This document shows, piece after piece, positions 25,225 through 33,795 of a DNA stretch of 64,000 nt. The position numbers were made by a program, and so were the translations under genes. The first letter of the stretch is position 1. The number at the start of each line of letters is the position of its first letter. The notes under the pieces are model-generated. The model did not search any database. It saw nothing but the letters and a program-made list of their open reading frames with translations, and was not told the origin of the DNA. The DNA lies in assembly GCA_913056305.1 (NCBI GenBank), contig CAJXMR010000008.1:1-64000 (forward strand), written 5' to 3'. The DNA comes from an uncultured Ralstonia sp. GTDB lineage: Bacteria > Pseudomonadota > Gammaproteobacteria > Burkholderiales > Burkholderiaceae.

Positions 25225-26616
25225 TTAGGTAGCGGAAACAGACCAGTAGGTCCGCGTATTCGTGAACTCGCGAATACCTGCCGATGCCAGCTCCCGCCCA
25301 TAGCCGGATTTCTTGGTGCCGCCAAAGGGGACTCGCGCATCCGATGCAGTAACGGCGTTGATGAAAGCCGCGCCGCTTGTCACCCCCTTCGCAACGGTAA
25401 GAGCCCGTTCGGTTGACGAAGACCACACGCTTACCGAGAGACCAAAAGGCGTCGCATTCGCAAGGCGCATAGCATCTGTGTCGTCCTTCGCGATCGCAAT
25501 GGCTGCGAGCGGACCGAATGTCTCCTCGTCAAACGCAGCCATACCGGGGCCGGTACCGCCCAGAACTGTCGCTTCGTAGAAGTTGCCCGGACCTTCGACA
25601 GACTGACCTCCGGCGAGCAGTACTGCCCCAGCCTCGAGAGAACGCCTGACCTGACGATCCAGCGCATCCCGAAGGTCGCCACGTGCGAGCGGCCCCATCT
25701 GCGTTCCGGCTGCACCAGGATCACCGACCACAAGTGCGCGAGCGCCATTGACGAAGCGCTCAGTGAATTCCGCTGCGATGGATTCGGAGACGATGAACCG
25801 CTTGGCACAGACACAGCTCTGCCCTGCATTGTGATAACGCGCCTTTACTGCGGCCGCCGCTGCAGCCGGAACATCCGCGTCATCAAGAATGATGAAAGCA
25901 TCCGAACCGCCGAGTTCGAGCACGGACCTCTTCGATGCTCGTCCCGCGGCGGCACCCACTGCAGCCCCGGCGCGGTTCGAACCCGTCAGGGTTACCGCAG
26001 CGATTCGATCGTCCTGGATCAGCCGGTCGATGACATCTGGTACATCCGGCTCCGCCACCACCATCGTTGTCACCACGCCTTTGGGCAGGCCGGCATCGAT
26101 GAACAGTTGCTCCAGCGCCAAGGCGCATCCCGTCACATTGGGAGAATGCTTCAATAGCACGCCGTTGCCCGCGGTAATGGCGGGAATCGCAAACCGCATG
26201 ACTTGCCAGACAGGAAAGTTCCAAGGCATGACCGCCAGCACCAGTCCAATCGGCTCGTAGCTCACCCATGCGTCGACTCCGTCGATGCTGGCCTTCTCAT
26301 CGGCCAGAATTCGAGCAGCATTGTCGGCGTAGTACGTTGCGGTGACCGCGGATTTCTCGAGCTCGCCGGCTGCCTCCGCCTTGACCTTTCCCATTTCGGT
26401 TGTGATCAAGTCCGCGAAAGCGGTGCTTTGACGTCGAAGCTCATCGGCCAGTCGGCGAACGACTTCAACGCGCGCGGATAGGGGTTGCTTGCCCCATGCC
26501 TTGGCCGCGGCGTAGCCATCGTTGACGGCTTGCTCGATCTGGTTGGCAGACCACGCCTCATAGGTGTGCAGCGGCGCGCCGGTTGTCGGATTAAAGGTAG
26601 TGATAGATGTCGTCAT
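25225..26616 (-). CDS. NAD(P)-dependent aldehyde dehydrogenase, succinate-semialdehyde dehydrogenase-like
   Basis: A 463-aa ALDH. Catalytic and structural residues are present: N133 in PWNFPVW, K156 in LLKHSPN, E234 in LELGGSD and the nucleophile C268 in NAGQSCVCAKR. The overall sequence (ITTFNPTTGAPLHTYEAW, YGRELASAGIREFTNTRTYW at the end) is closest in style to the GabD/Sad succinate-semialdehyde branch. ATG 26616 is preferred over 26634. It is the last gene of a five-gene operon (MFS, cupin, Ldh2-type dehydrogenase, ABM protein, ALDH), so it probably oxidises a small semialdehyde at the end of a pathway. The substrate is not known. Confidence 0.9.
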   Translation of the reverse strand: MTTSITTFNPTTGAPLHTYEAWSANQIEQAVNDGYAAAKAWGKQPLSARVEVVRRLADELRRQSTAFADLITTEMGKVKAEAAGELEKSAVTATYYADNAARILADEKASIDGVDAWVSYEPIGLVLAVMPWNFPVWQVMRFAIPAITAGNGVLLKHSPNVTGCALALEQLFIDAGLPKGVVTTMVVAEPDVPDVIDRLIQDDRIAAVTLTGSNRAGAAVGAAAGRASKRSVLELGGSDAFIILDDADVPAAAAAAVKARYHNAGQSCVCAKRFIVSESIAAEFTERFVNGARALVVGDPGAAGTQMGPLARGDLRDALDRQVRRSLEAGAVLLAGGQSVEGPGNFYEATVLGGTGPGMAAFDEETFGPLAAIAIAKDDTDAMRLANATPFGLSVSVWSSSTERALTVAKGVTSGAAFINAVTASDARVPFGGTKKSGYGRELASAGIREFTNTRTYWSVSAT

Positions 26617-26691
26617 GGCTCTGCGTCCTGCCAAATCTTGGGATATTCGAATGCTTGTCTGCGCGCCTGCGGTGCAATGCGCAATGTGTCG

Positions 26692-26994
26692 TCAAGCGTG
26701 GTGAAAGAGCTGGGTGCTCAGCGTGTTGACCTGGCTTCCTTTTACAACGCACCGGTCCGCTGCCGCGCGCCATTTGGCGAAGTGAGGCGCGGCGCGGTGG
26801 GCGTCGATAGCGGCCTGGTCCTCGTACAGCTCATAGAACACAAAGTGCAGCGGATCCTTGATGTCCCGCGTTACGTCGAAGTACTTGCAGCCAGCCTCGT
26901 CGTTGAACGTCCGCTCGGCGTTCTCTTTGATGGCCGTGAGAAACTCGTCGAGTCGTTCCGGGTAGACGTCCAGCGAGACGATAAGCGCGATCAT
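26692..26994 (-). CDS. antibiotic biosynthesis monooxygenase (ABM) domain protein
   Basis: A 100-aa dimeric alpha+beta-barrel protein: MIALIVSLDVYPERLDEFLTAIKENAERTFNDEAGCKYFDVTRD, then FVFYELYEDQAAIDAHRAAPHFAKW, which is the ABM signature (as in YgiN and LsrG). Members act as cofactor-free monooxygenases, isomerases or unknown enzymes on small reactive metabolites. The start is ATG 26994; extension to 27078 would overlap the upstream dehydrogenase gene. It lies 17 bp after that gene and 75 bp before the aldehyde dehydrogenase, so a role in the same pathway is likely. Confidence 0.88.
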   Translation of the reverse strand: MIALIVSLDVYPERLDEFLTAIKENAERTFNDEAGCKYFDVTRDIKDPLHFVFYELYEDQAAIDAHRAAPHFAKWRAAADRCVVKGSQVNTLSTQLFHHA

Positions 26995-27011
26995 GTTGCG
27001 TTCCTCTGGGG

Positions 27012-28067
27012 TTAGGCGAAAAGAAGTTCCGGCAATGCCGTGCCGGTTTCGGTGCCGAGCTTGACCAAGCTGCCCCACGTTGTGTCCGCGAGCGAGATTC
27101 CAGTCTCAAGTAGCCGAGTCGTATTGCGGTCCTCAAGCTCGCCAGGGAAGAAGATCTCTTCGATTCCGTGAGCGGTCGGAACCGCCTTGACTTCATCAAT
27201 CAGCGCTTCCATCCGCTGTTCGAATTCAGCCAGGGGCATCATCGACTTCACGTCGATGGTGATCAGGAGATGACCACAGCCGCTGGTTTTGTTCGCCTCG
27301 TATGGGCCGGCGACGTTTGAACCGAAGTGGCTGCCCGTCAGGACACCTGCGAGCACGTCCATCATGAAGGAGATGACGTAGCCTTTGTGCCCGGCCATCG
27401 GCAGGATCAGCCCGTGGATTGCGTCCCTGGCGTTGGTCGTCGGAACGCCGTTCTCGTCGGCAGCCCACGTATTCGGGATATCTACGCCGCGCTCAGCCGC
27501 GAGATAGATCTTCCCGCGTGCCACGGCCGTGTTCGCGATGTCCATGACAGCGACACCACAGCGGCCGCCCGGCGCTGCAATTGACCATGGGTTCGTGCCG
27601 ATGCTCTTGGCCCGCCCGCCCCACGGCGCCATGGCGGGGCTCGCATTGGTCGCAAGCAGTGCAATGCACCCTTCCTTGGCCGCCATGCGCGTGAAATAGG
27701 CCGCTGTGCCGAAGTGGTTGGAATTGCGAACGCCAACAGCGCTGATACCGTGCTCGCGTGCGCGCCGGATCCCGAGCTCAACCGCCTTCGCAGTCAACAC
27801 CTGGCCGATTCCATGGTGGCCGTCCATGACAGTGATGGCCCCTCCGTCCATGACGATTTCCGGTTTGGAGGCCGATGTCATGACACCGCTGCGCAGGCGG
27901 TCTACATACCAGGGCAGACGAAGCATGCCGTGCGATGAATGGCCCCAGAGTTCTGCGACGACCAGGCTGTCCGCCAGCAGGTGCGCATCGGTAGAGGGCA
28001 CGCCCAAGGACTCAAGAACGGCTGCTCCGAACTGGGTGAGCTGTTCCGCTTGAACGGTGTGTGGCAT
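27012..28067 (-). CDS. Ldh2 family NAD(P)-dependent oxidoreductase (malate/lactate/ureidoglycolate dehydrogenase-like)
   Basis: A 351-aa member of the Ldh2 (type 2 malate/L-lactate/sulfolactate dehydrogenase) family. Family marks: SLVVAELWGHSSHGMLRLPWYVDRL with the catalytic His, AVGVRNSNHFGTAAYFTRMAAKEGCIALLATNASPAMAPWGG (substrate and cofactor loop), GTNPWSIAAP, and LPMAGHKGYVISFMMDVLAGVLTG. The family reduces or oxidises 2-hydroxy/2-keto acids, as in AllD, YiaK and ComC. In this operon it would oxidise an imported hydroxy acid or reduce a keto acid. The particular substrate is open. Confidence 0.9.
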   Translation of the reverse strand: MPHTVQAEQLTQFGAAVLESLGVPSTDAHLLADSLVVAELWGHSSHGMLRLPWYVDRLRSGVMTSASKPEIVMDGGAITVMDGHHGIGQVLTAKAVELGIRRAREHGISAVGVRNSNHFGTAAYFTRMAAKEGCIALLATNASPAMAPWGGRAKSIGTNPWSIAAPGGRCGVAVMDIANTAVARGKIYLAAERGVDIPNTWAADENGVPTTNARDAIHGLILPMAGHKGYVISFMMDVLAGVLTGSHFGSNVAGPYEANKTSGCGHLLITIDVKSMMPLAEFEQRMEALIDEVKAVPTAHGIEEIFFPGELEDRNTTRLLETGISLADTTWGSLVKLGTETGTALPELLFA

Positions 28068-28150
28068 TTGAATCTCCTAGAAATGCCGAATAACTGAAAT
28101 CCGCCGGAATTCGCTTCTCCGAGATGGAGGGCGTCCCCGTTAGTGCTGCG

Positions 28151-28570
28151 TCAGCTTTTGCCGTGCTCCGCTGCCACGGGATTGGTGACGCCCGTCGCGG
28201 TCAGCGTGCGAGTCGCGTCGACCGTGGCGTAGATCCACAGGATCTTCATTGGCTTGGTTTTCGAGAGGTTGCGGAAGCGGTGATTCACGTTCGGCGGAAT
28301 GAACGTCACGTCGTGCGGCTTGAGTTCGTACTCCAGTCCGTCGATGTCGAGAATCGCCTCGCCCTCCATCAGCACAACGCTTTCCTGGCAGTTATGGCTG
28401 TGGAAAGGAATCTCCACGCCTGCGTCAAACGACGTGTAGCCGGTGATGAAGCTGGTCGTTCCCAACTCTCGCGAAACGAGGGGCGTGGTTCGCGCGCCGC
28501 CGCCGCGTTCATGGGTCGGCAATGCTTCGGGCTTCAGCAGGACTGCGCCGGATGGGGTCTTGGTGGTCAT
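28151..28570 (-). CDS. single-domain cupin protein
   Basis: A 139-aa cupin. Motif 1 is seen in FHSHNCQESVVLMEGEAILDIDG (metal ligands His, His, Glu) and motif 2 in PHDVTFIPPNVNHRFRN (His). Such small cupins act as sugar or sugar-acid isomerases, lyases or as binding proteins. It lies between the MFS importer (68-bp gap) and the Ldh2-type dehydrogenase (83-bp gap) in the operon. Its place in the pathway suggests an isomerisation or ring-opening step (inference). Confidence 0.85.
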   Translation of the reverse strand: MTTKTPSGAVLLKPEALPTHERGGGARTTPLVSRELGTTSFITGYTSFDAGVEIPFHSHNCQESVVLMEGEAILDIDGLEYELKPHDVTFIPPNVNHRFRNLSKTKPMKILWIYATVDATRTLTATGVTNPVAAEHGKS

Positions 28571-28638
28571 GTGATATCTCCAATCAGAAGTAAGGGTGTT
28601 TGGCGACTAGAAGTGCGACGGCAGGGAGTCGAGTCGCC

Positions 28639-29928
28639 TCATGCGCCGGAAGCAGCCGGTTGGGGTGTATGGACGTGAATCATTGGCCTGCGCGTCATGG
28701 TCAACGTGATCGCCGCACCAGCGACTAGCAACATGCCCGCGATGCCGAAGGCCCAGTCATAGCTGCCAGTGGCCGCAATGACGTAGCCCGTGGCGATCGG
28801 CGCAATCAAACCGAAGATGTTGCCGCCCACCACCACAAACGCCATGGCCTTACCGACATCGCGCGAGCTCGGCAGCAGGTCGTTCAGGAGGGCGAAGTTC
28901 AGCGACGTGGTAGAGGCGATGCCTGTCAGCGTGATTGAGAAGACCACGAGCAACGCCGTCAGGTTGGTCATGAAGGGAACGGCAAGGATCACCGCGCCGG
29001 TCATCATGGCGAGCGCCACAGCATTGCGACGACGGCCGGTGGCCACTCCACCACGCTTGACGTAGATGTCGCTCAGCCTGCCCGCGAGCACGCACAGAAT
29101 CACGGAAACCGCGTACGGCACGGCGGCGAACATGCCCGTCTTGGAGATCGAAAGATGCCGGGTCGCCTGCAGGTAGCTGGGCAGCCAGGTCAGGAAGAGA
29201 TACTGCGTATAGACGTTGCAGCCTTGCGTCAGCGCAAGACCCCACAGGGTCGGTGTCTTCATCAGAGCGCGAAGACCATGCGTTTCCTGGCCAGCCGGCA
29301 CGGACGACTTGACCTCGCGCTCGCGCACGATCTTGTCGCGCTCTTCCTGGCTGAGCCAGGACGCCTTTTCGGGCGAATCAAAGAATACGAGCCACGCGGC
29401 CAACCACGCGAAGCCGATGCCACCGGCGATCCCGAAGGAAATGCGCCAGCCAAAATGAGCAACCAGATAGGCAAGCAGCACAGAGCAGATGGCCGGCCCC
29501 GCATAGGAGCCACTGTTGAACAGCGCCGTCACGACACCGCGTTCACCAGCAGGAACCCATTGCCGGATGACCTTGGCGCCAACCGGATTGCTGCAAGACT
29601 CCCCGCTCCCCATGACCAGGCGGGCCGTCAACAACGCTGCGAAGCTCGTTGCGGCTCCGGTCAGTGCAGTTGCCGCGGACCACACGAAGATGCCGAAGCC
29701 CGCAATCCGCTTGGTACCGAAGCGGTCGAGCAGTAGCCCCATGGGCAGCAGAAACAGCGCGTAGCTCCAGATGAACGATGAGAAGAGGTAGCCCATGCTG
29801 ACCGTCGAGAGCTTGAACTCGGCCGCGATCGGTGCCGCCGCGATGGAGAGCGCGATACGGTCCATGTAATTGATCATGGCCAGCGTGAAAAGGAAGGCGG
29901 CGATCCAGCCGCGGCGATAAGACATCAT
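28639..29928 (-). CDS. MFS transporter, anion:cation symporter family
   Basis: A 429-aa 12-helix transporter starting MMSYRRGWIAAFLFTLAMINYMDRIALSIAAAPIAAEF, the ACS-family N-terminus used by importers of hydroxy acids, sugar acids and phthalates. LLPMGLLLDRFGTKRIAG and GSGESCSNPVGAKVIRQWVPAGERG are characteristic loops. It is the first gene of the operon, and a 16-bp inverted repeat (29965-29980), a candidate GntR site, lies 36 bp before its ATG. Its cargo is therefore likely the acid degraded by the downstream enzymes. A paralogue is at 13099-14457. Confidence 0.9.
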   Translation of the reverse strand: MMSYRRGWIAAFLFTLAMINYMDRIALSIAAAPIAAEFKLSTVSMGYLFSSFIWSYALFLLPMGLLLDRFGTKRIAGFGIFVWSAATALTGAATSFAALLTARLVMGSGESCSNPVGAKVIRQWVPAGERGVVTALFNSGSYAGPAICSVLLAYLVAHFGWRISFGIAGGIGFAWLAAWLVFFDSPEKASWLSQEERDKIVREREVKSSVPAGQETHGLRALMKTPTLWGLALTQGCNVYTQYLFLTWLPSYLQATRHLSISKTGMFAAVPYAVSVILCVLAGRLSDIYVKRGGVATGRRRNAVALAMMTGAVILAVPFMTNLTALLVVFSITLTGIASTTSLNFALLNDLLPSSRDVGKAMAFVVVGGNIFGLIAPIATGYVIAATGSYDWAFGIAGMLLVAGAAITLTMTRRPMIHVHTPQPAASGA

Positions 29929-29964
29929 GGTCTCCTGTTGGGCACTTCGAGTGCCTTTAAAGTA

Positions 29965-29980
29965 TTTTGTGACTACAAAA
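29965..29980. promoter_or_regulatory. candidate GntR operator upstream of the MFS-led operon
   Basis: TTTTGTGACTACAAAA is a perfect inverted repeat (TTTTGT-GACT-ACAAAA). It resembles a second site at 31146-31161 (11 of 16 identical) in front of gntR and the lactonase gene. GntR/FadR-type proteins bind sites with GT...AC half-sites of this kind. Confidence 0.6.
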
Positions 29981-29993
29981 CGCAGTTAGGGTC

Positions 29994-30015
29994 AAAAAAA
30001 GGCGACGGAGTCGCC
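29994..30015 (-). terminator. rho-independent terminator of the gntR gene
   Basis: Read on the minus strand: stem GGCGAC-TCC-GTCGCC followed by TTTTTTT, 23 bp after the gntR stop. It separates gntR from the MFS-led operon, which must have its own promoter. Confidence 0.85.
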
Positions 30016-30037
30016 GTGGCCTAGAACAACATGAACA

Positions 30038-31066
30038 TCAGGTGGCAGCCGTTGCCGTTGCTGCCGCCTCGGCCGTGAACACATTGCCGGCATGGACCTT
30101 GGAGCGCCGAGCGCCCTCTATGTGCTCACGCAGCAGCGTCGCCGCCTTCAGCAGGTCTTGATGACCAATCGCATCCAGAATGGCCAAGTGCTCCATTGAC
30201 TGGATCTGGCGCGGTTTGCGCGCCCGGGCTTGTCGATACTCGACGAGCCGCCGAAGCCGGTCCATCCGCCTGACCGACTGGAGAATGAAGCGGTTGCCTG
30301 ACCACTTTGCGATGGTCTCGTGCAGTTCGCTGTTGGCCTCGAACAGCTCGACAGAGGTCATGGTCAGATAGCCACCGTCCACGATGACTTGCTGTCGCCG
30401 GCGCAGCTCGGCCAATTCCACCGGATCACAGCGAAACGACGGGGACAAAATGCCCGTCGGTTCAATTGCGGCGCGGAACAGGTAGCTTTCCTCGTAGGCC
30501 TCGACCGAGTCGATCATGGGCAGGAATTGCCAGCCTTGGCCGACTTGCCGCTCCAGCCAACCTTCCTCCTGCATCACCGACAAAACCTTGCGCAGCACGC
30601 TGCGCGCCACGCCGTACTGGCGCATCAGATCCGCTTCCGACACCACATCCGGCAGCCGGCGGGCCAGGCGATCCTCGGCGATCTGCAGGTATAGCGGCTC
30701 GTCCGGTTCTTCGAAGAGCTGCGCCGCAAGATCGTTGAGTTCGCGTGCTGGCTTTGCCAGGAAAAACCCACGGTTGTGGTCGTAGAACACCGCGCCAAGC
30801 TCCGCCAGATGGCGCAGGGCCACATTGACCGGAGTACGGGATGTCCCGATTCGCTCCGCCAGGATGGATTCAGCGAGGCGTTCGCCTTCCGCCAGATCGT
30901 CTCGTCTGGCCAAAGCAAGGATTTCCCGGGTGACTCGGGTCTGAAGCGGCGTCAACGGCATGGAATGGGACGGATGCAGATGCTCGACATGAGGCATGGA
31001 GTCGAGCGTGCCGCGTGTAGCAGCGCGAGAACTCGCTCCTCCTGATGTCGATTGTGCCATTCCCAC
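30038..31066 (-). CDS. GntR family regulator with two winged-helix segments and an FCD-like domain
   Basis: A 342-aa protein, longer than the usual 220-250 aa of FadR-type regulators. Residues 40-105 look like a GntR winged helix (AESILAERIGTSRTPVNVALRHLAELGAVFYDHNRGFFLA). Residues 125-185 look like a second one (VVSEADLMRQYGVARSVLRKVLSVMQEEGWLERQVGQGWQF). An all-helical FCD-type effector domain follows (SYLFRAAIEPTGILSPSF, ELHETIAKWSGNRFI). It lies between the catabolic operon and the divergent lactonase gene. Related 16-bp inverted repeats occur before each, so it probably controls both. The start could be an internal ATG at 30997 (MPHVEHL). Confidence 0.85.
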   Translation of the reverse strand: MGMAQSTSGGASSRAATRGTLDSMPHVEHLHPSHSMPLTPLQTRVTREILALARRDDLAEGERLAESILAERIGTSRTPVNVALRHLAELGAVFYDHNRGFFLAKPARELNDLAAQLFEEPDEPLYLQIAEDRLARRLPDVVSEADLMRQYGVARSVLRKVLSVMQEEGWLERQVGQGWQFLPMIDSVEAYEESYLFRAAIEPTGILSPSFRCDPVELAELRRRQQVIVDGGYLTMTSVELFEANSELHETIAKWSGNRFILQSVRRMDRLRRLVEYRQARARKPRQIQSMEHLAILDAIGHQDLLKAATLLREHIEGARRSKVHAGNVFTAEAAATATAAT

Positions 31067-31145
31067 AGCCGTCTCCTTGACGTGATGAGGCCTACGCCCA
31101 CATGCCTCGGGTTTACGCCGAGGTTTTGTGTGTTTGCGTATAGCG

Positions 31146-31161
31146 TTTTATGATCATAGAA
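31146..31161. promoter_or_regulatory. candidate GntR operator between gntR and the lactonase gene
   Basis: TTTTATGATCATAGAA contains the palindrome TATGATCATA and matches the perfect inverted repeat at 29965-29980 in 11 of 16 positions. It lies 80 bp before gntR and 140 bp before the lactonase ATG, in AT-rich DNA likely to hold both promoters. Confidence 0.5.
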
Positions 31162-31300
31162 TGCATTTCGGTGGAGCGCAAGAAGGATGAGCCGCTGCTG
31201 GCGGGCTTAACGTCATCGTGATTGCCCACCTCTGGTGGACACAGGCGCGTGATGCGCGCGCAAGCCTCCACCCCTAGAACGGAAACCAGGAGACAAGGGA

Positions 31301-32467
31301 ATGAACCCAGGAAGACGCCAGGCGATTCAGAACCTGGCCGCGCTGACGACAGCGCTCTACGAACTGCCGACCGTCAACGCGATGGCAACCGAGCGGACTG
31401 CCCTATACGCCTACATTGGTTGCCGCACGACCAAGGAGCGCAACGCGCGCGGCAAAGGTATTGACGTTTATCGCGTAGACGGCAAGACGGGTGACTGGAA
31501 GCACGTGCAACTGGTCGAAGGAATGGACAATCCGTCGTTCCTGGCGCTGGACCGAACCCAGAAATACCTTTATGCCGTGCACGGAGACCTGAGCAACATC
31601 AGCGCATACTCGGTGGATCGCGCGAGCGGCAAGCTCACGTTCCTGAATCGGCAGTCGACGGAGGGAAAGAATCCCGCGCATCTCGCTGTCGATCCCACAA
31701 ATCGATTCGTGATTGTCGGCAACTACGCGACCGGTTCAGTCGTCAGCTTGCCGATCCAGGCAGACGGAAGCCTCGGGTGCGTTAGCGATCTGGTCCAGCT
31801 TCCTGGCAAACCAGGGCCACACCGTACGCAGCAGACCAGTTCCCACCCACATGACGTGCCGTTTGATCGCAGTGGCCGATTCTTCATCGTGCCAGACAAG
31901 GGGCTCGACCGCGTCTTTGCTTTCCGGCTTGATCCCGCCAACGGCAAGATCACGCTGGCGGATCCACCCTTTGCCCAAGCGCGGGAAGGCGCCGGGCCGC
32001 GCCATGTCACGTTTCACCCCACGAAGCCGTTGGCCTACGTGATGAACGAACTGGATTCCACCATCACGACCTACCGTTACGACGCAGAAACAGCAGCGCT
32101 AACACCGGCCCAGATCGTCCCGACGATCCCCGAAAGCTTCACCGGCGACAATACCGGCGCCGAGATCGAGATCGCGCGATCCGGCAAGTTCGTGTTTGGC
32201 TCGAACCGTGGGCACGACAGCATTGTCACGATGAGCGTGGATGCCGATAGCGGCCTGCTCAATCCACTCTCCTGGACGTACACCCAGGGCAAGGGGCCGC
32301 GGTTCTTCACGGTTGACCTTGCAGGTAAGCTGCTCTACGCGGCAAATGAAAACAGTGACACCGTGGTCGGCTTCCGCATTGATGAAGCGAACGGAAAGCT
32401 GACCCCGTCTGGGCATGTGGTTCAGACCGGAAGCCCTGTGTGCTTGGTTTTCACACAAGCGCCGTAA
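31301..32467 (+). CDS. lactonase of the seven-bladed beta-propeller family (6-phosphogluconolactonase-like)
   Basis: A 388-aa protein of the YbhE/Pgl lactonase family. Propeller blades recur as LYAYIGCRT, NPSFLALDRTQKYLYAVHG, NPAHLAVDPTNRFVIVGNYATGSV, SSHPHDVPFDRSGRFFIVPDKGLDRV, GPRHVTFHPTKPLAYVMNELDST and GKGPRFFTVDLAGKLLYAANENSDTV. The first ~28 residues (NPGRRQAIQNLAALTTALYELPTVNAMA) may be a weak TAT-like leader. Family members hydrolyse sugar lactones. It is divergent from gntR and shares its putative operator region, so it likely opens a lactone formed in, or feeding, the neighbouring oxidation pathway. AAGGGA precedes the ATG. Confidence 0.88.
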   Translation: MNPGRRQAIQNLAALTTALYELPTVNAMATERTALYAYIGCRTTKERNARGKGIDVYRVDGKTGDWKHVQLVEGMDNPSFLALDRTQKYLYAVHGDLSNISAYSVDRASGKLTFLNRQSTEGKNPAHLAVDPTNRFVIVGNYATGSVVSLPIQADGSLGCVSDLVQLPGKPGPHRTQQTSSHPHDVPFDRSGRFFIVPDKGLDRVFAFRLDPANGKITLADPPFAQAREGAGPRHVTFHPTKPLAYVMNELDSTITTYRYDAETAALTPAQIVPTIPESFTGDNTGAEIEIARSGKFVFGSNRGHDSIVTMSVDADSGLLNPLSWTYTQGKGPRFFTVDLAGKLLYAANENSDTVVGFRIDEANGKLTPSGHVVQTGSPVCLVFTQAP

Positions 32468-32666
32468 GGCGTCGCTCGTCAGAGGTTGAAGTGGAGGCAG
32501 TGGGATTGGCCGGCGCAACAGCCAAGGCTGTGACCTCAAACGCCTGTTACTGACGTGAGCGCCACAACCGGATGCGAGGTGATTCCTCGCGCCGCCCCCT
32601 ATTGGCGACAACGCAAGGATGCGCCGCTTGCAGGACTACCGCGATACCACTGTCTCGATTTTTCGC

Positions 32667-33683
32667 ATGAATCGGTACCGACTGTCTGTGGGCATCCTGC
32701 TTATTGTTGCCGTGCTTGTGGTCGCCAACCTTCCACGTCCGTCGATGGCGTCTCGAAAGCACCTCGTCATCATGGTGAGCGGGGCTGCCAAGATCGTCTA
32801 TCTGCCAGCCATCCTGACACAGCGTCTGGGCTATTTCCGCGATGAGGGGCTGGACGTGGAACTCGTCTCCCGTCCGGCTGGTGTCGACGCAGAAAACGAG
32901 TTACTCACCGGTTACGCCCAAGGCGTCGTTGGGTTCTACGACCACACCGTCGACCTGCAAACCAAAGGACGCGAAGCACGGTCGATTGTGGTTCTCAGCA
33001 ACGCCCCCGGGCAGTTGGGGCTGATCGCTGCAAACACCCCCCGAACTGCAGAATCGATGGGCGACCTCCGCGGATATGTGCTCGGTGTGACAGGCCTCGG
33101 GTCTTCTTCCGGGTTCTTGACCCGCTACCTGATGAGCCAGCAAGGGCAGAAGCCCAGTGACTACACGCTAGTGCCGGCGGGTGCGGAGGAAACCTTCATT
33201 CGCGCGGTTCGCGACGGACATGTAGACGCAGGCATGACGACCGACCCCACAGCGTCCCTGCTAGTCTCAACCGGGCAGGCTCGTCCGGTACTCGACCTGC
33301 GAACGGTTGACGGAACACGAGCGATTCTGGGCGGCACCTACCCAGCTGCCTGCCTGTATGTGCAGACCGAGTGGTTGCAGGCGAACCCCGACCTTGCTGA
33401 CAAGTTGGTCAGAGCGTTTGTGCGGACGCTGCGCTTTCTCCACAGCCACACGGCTGAGGAAATCGCTCAACGGCTTCCGCCTGAATACCTGGGCCCGAAC
33501 CCTCGCCTCTACCTCAAGGCGTTGGCGATTGCGCAGCCCGCCTTCAGTTGGGACGGTCGGATGCCTCCCGATGGGCCAGCTACGGTGCAACGGATACTCT
33601 CCGTGAGCAATCCGAGTGTTCGCGATGGACACGTGGAATTGGCCCGGACCTACACGGACGAGTTTGTCGCCAGCATTCGTTGA
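32667..33683 (+). CDS. ABC transporter substrate-binding protein, NMT1/SsuA-like, orphan
   Basis: A 338-aa exported binding protein. An uncleaved or cleavable leader is seen at MNRYRLSVGILLIVAVLVVANLPRPSMA. The mature part is NMT1/SsuA-like: VSGAAKIVYLPAILTQRLGYFRDEGLDVELVSRPAGVDAENELLTG, YDHTVDLQTKGREARSIVVLS, and YVLGVTGLGSSSGFLTRYLMSQQG. The family binds nitrate, taurine, aromatic sulfonates, thiamine precursors or aromatic acids. No ATPase or permease gene is next to it, so it must share components encoded elsewhere or be a sensor. The start at 32667 gives the leader at the N-terminus; an extension to 32619 is rejected. The preceding 199 bp show no gene. Confidence 0.85.
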   Translation: MNRYRLSVGILLIVAVLVVANLPRPSMASRKHLVIMVSGAAKIVYLPAILTQRLGYFRDEGLDVELVSRPAGVDAENELLTGYAQGVVGFYDHTVDLQTKGREARSIVVLSNAPGQLGLIAANTPRTAESMGDLRGYVLGVTGLGSSSGFLTRYLMSQQGQKPSDYTLVPAGAEETFIRAVRDGHVDAGMTTDPTASLLVSTGQARPVLDLRTVDGTRAILGGTYPAACLYVQTEWLQANPDLADKLVRAFVRTLRFLHSHTAEEIAQRLPPEYLGPNPRLYLKALAIAQPAFSWDGRMPPDGPATVQRILSVSNPSVRDGHVELARTYTDEFVASIR

Positions 33684-33795
33684 GCATCCCTATTCGATCG
33701 TTGGCACGCTCATTGGTCTCCTACGCCCCAAAGAATGCGCTCGGAGCTTACAAATACAGCCGCCGGTGTGTTCGGACGGGCCGCCACTCTGGCCG

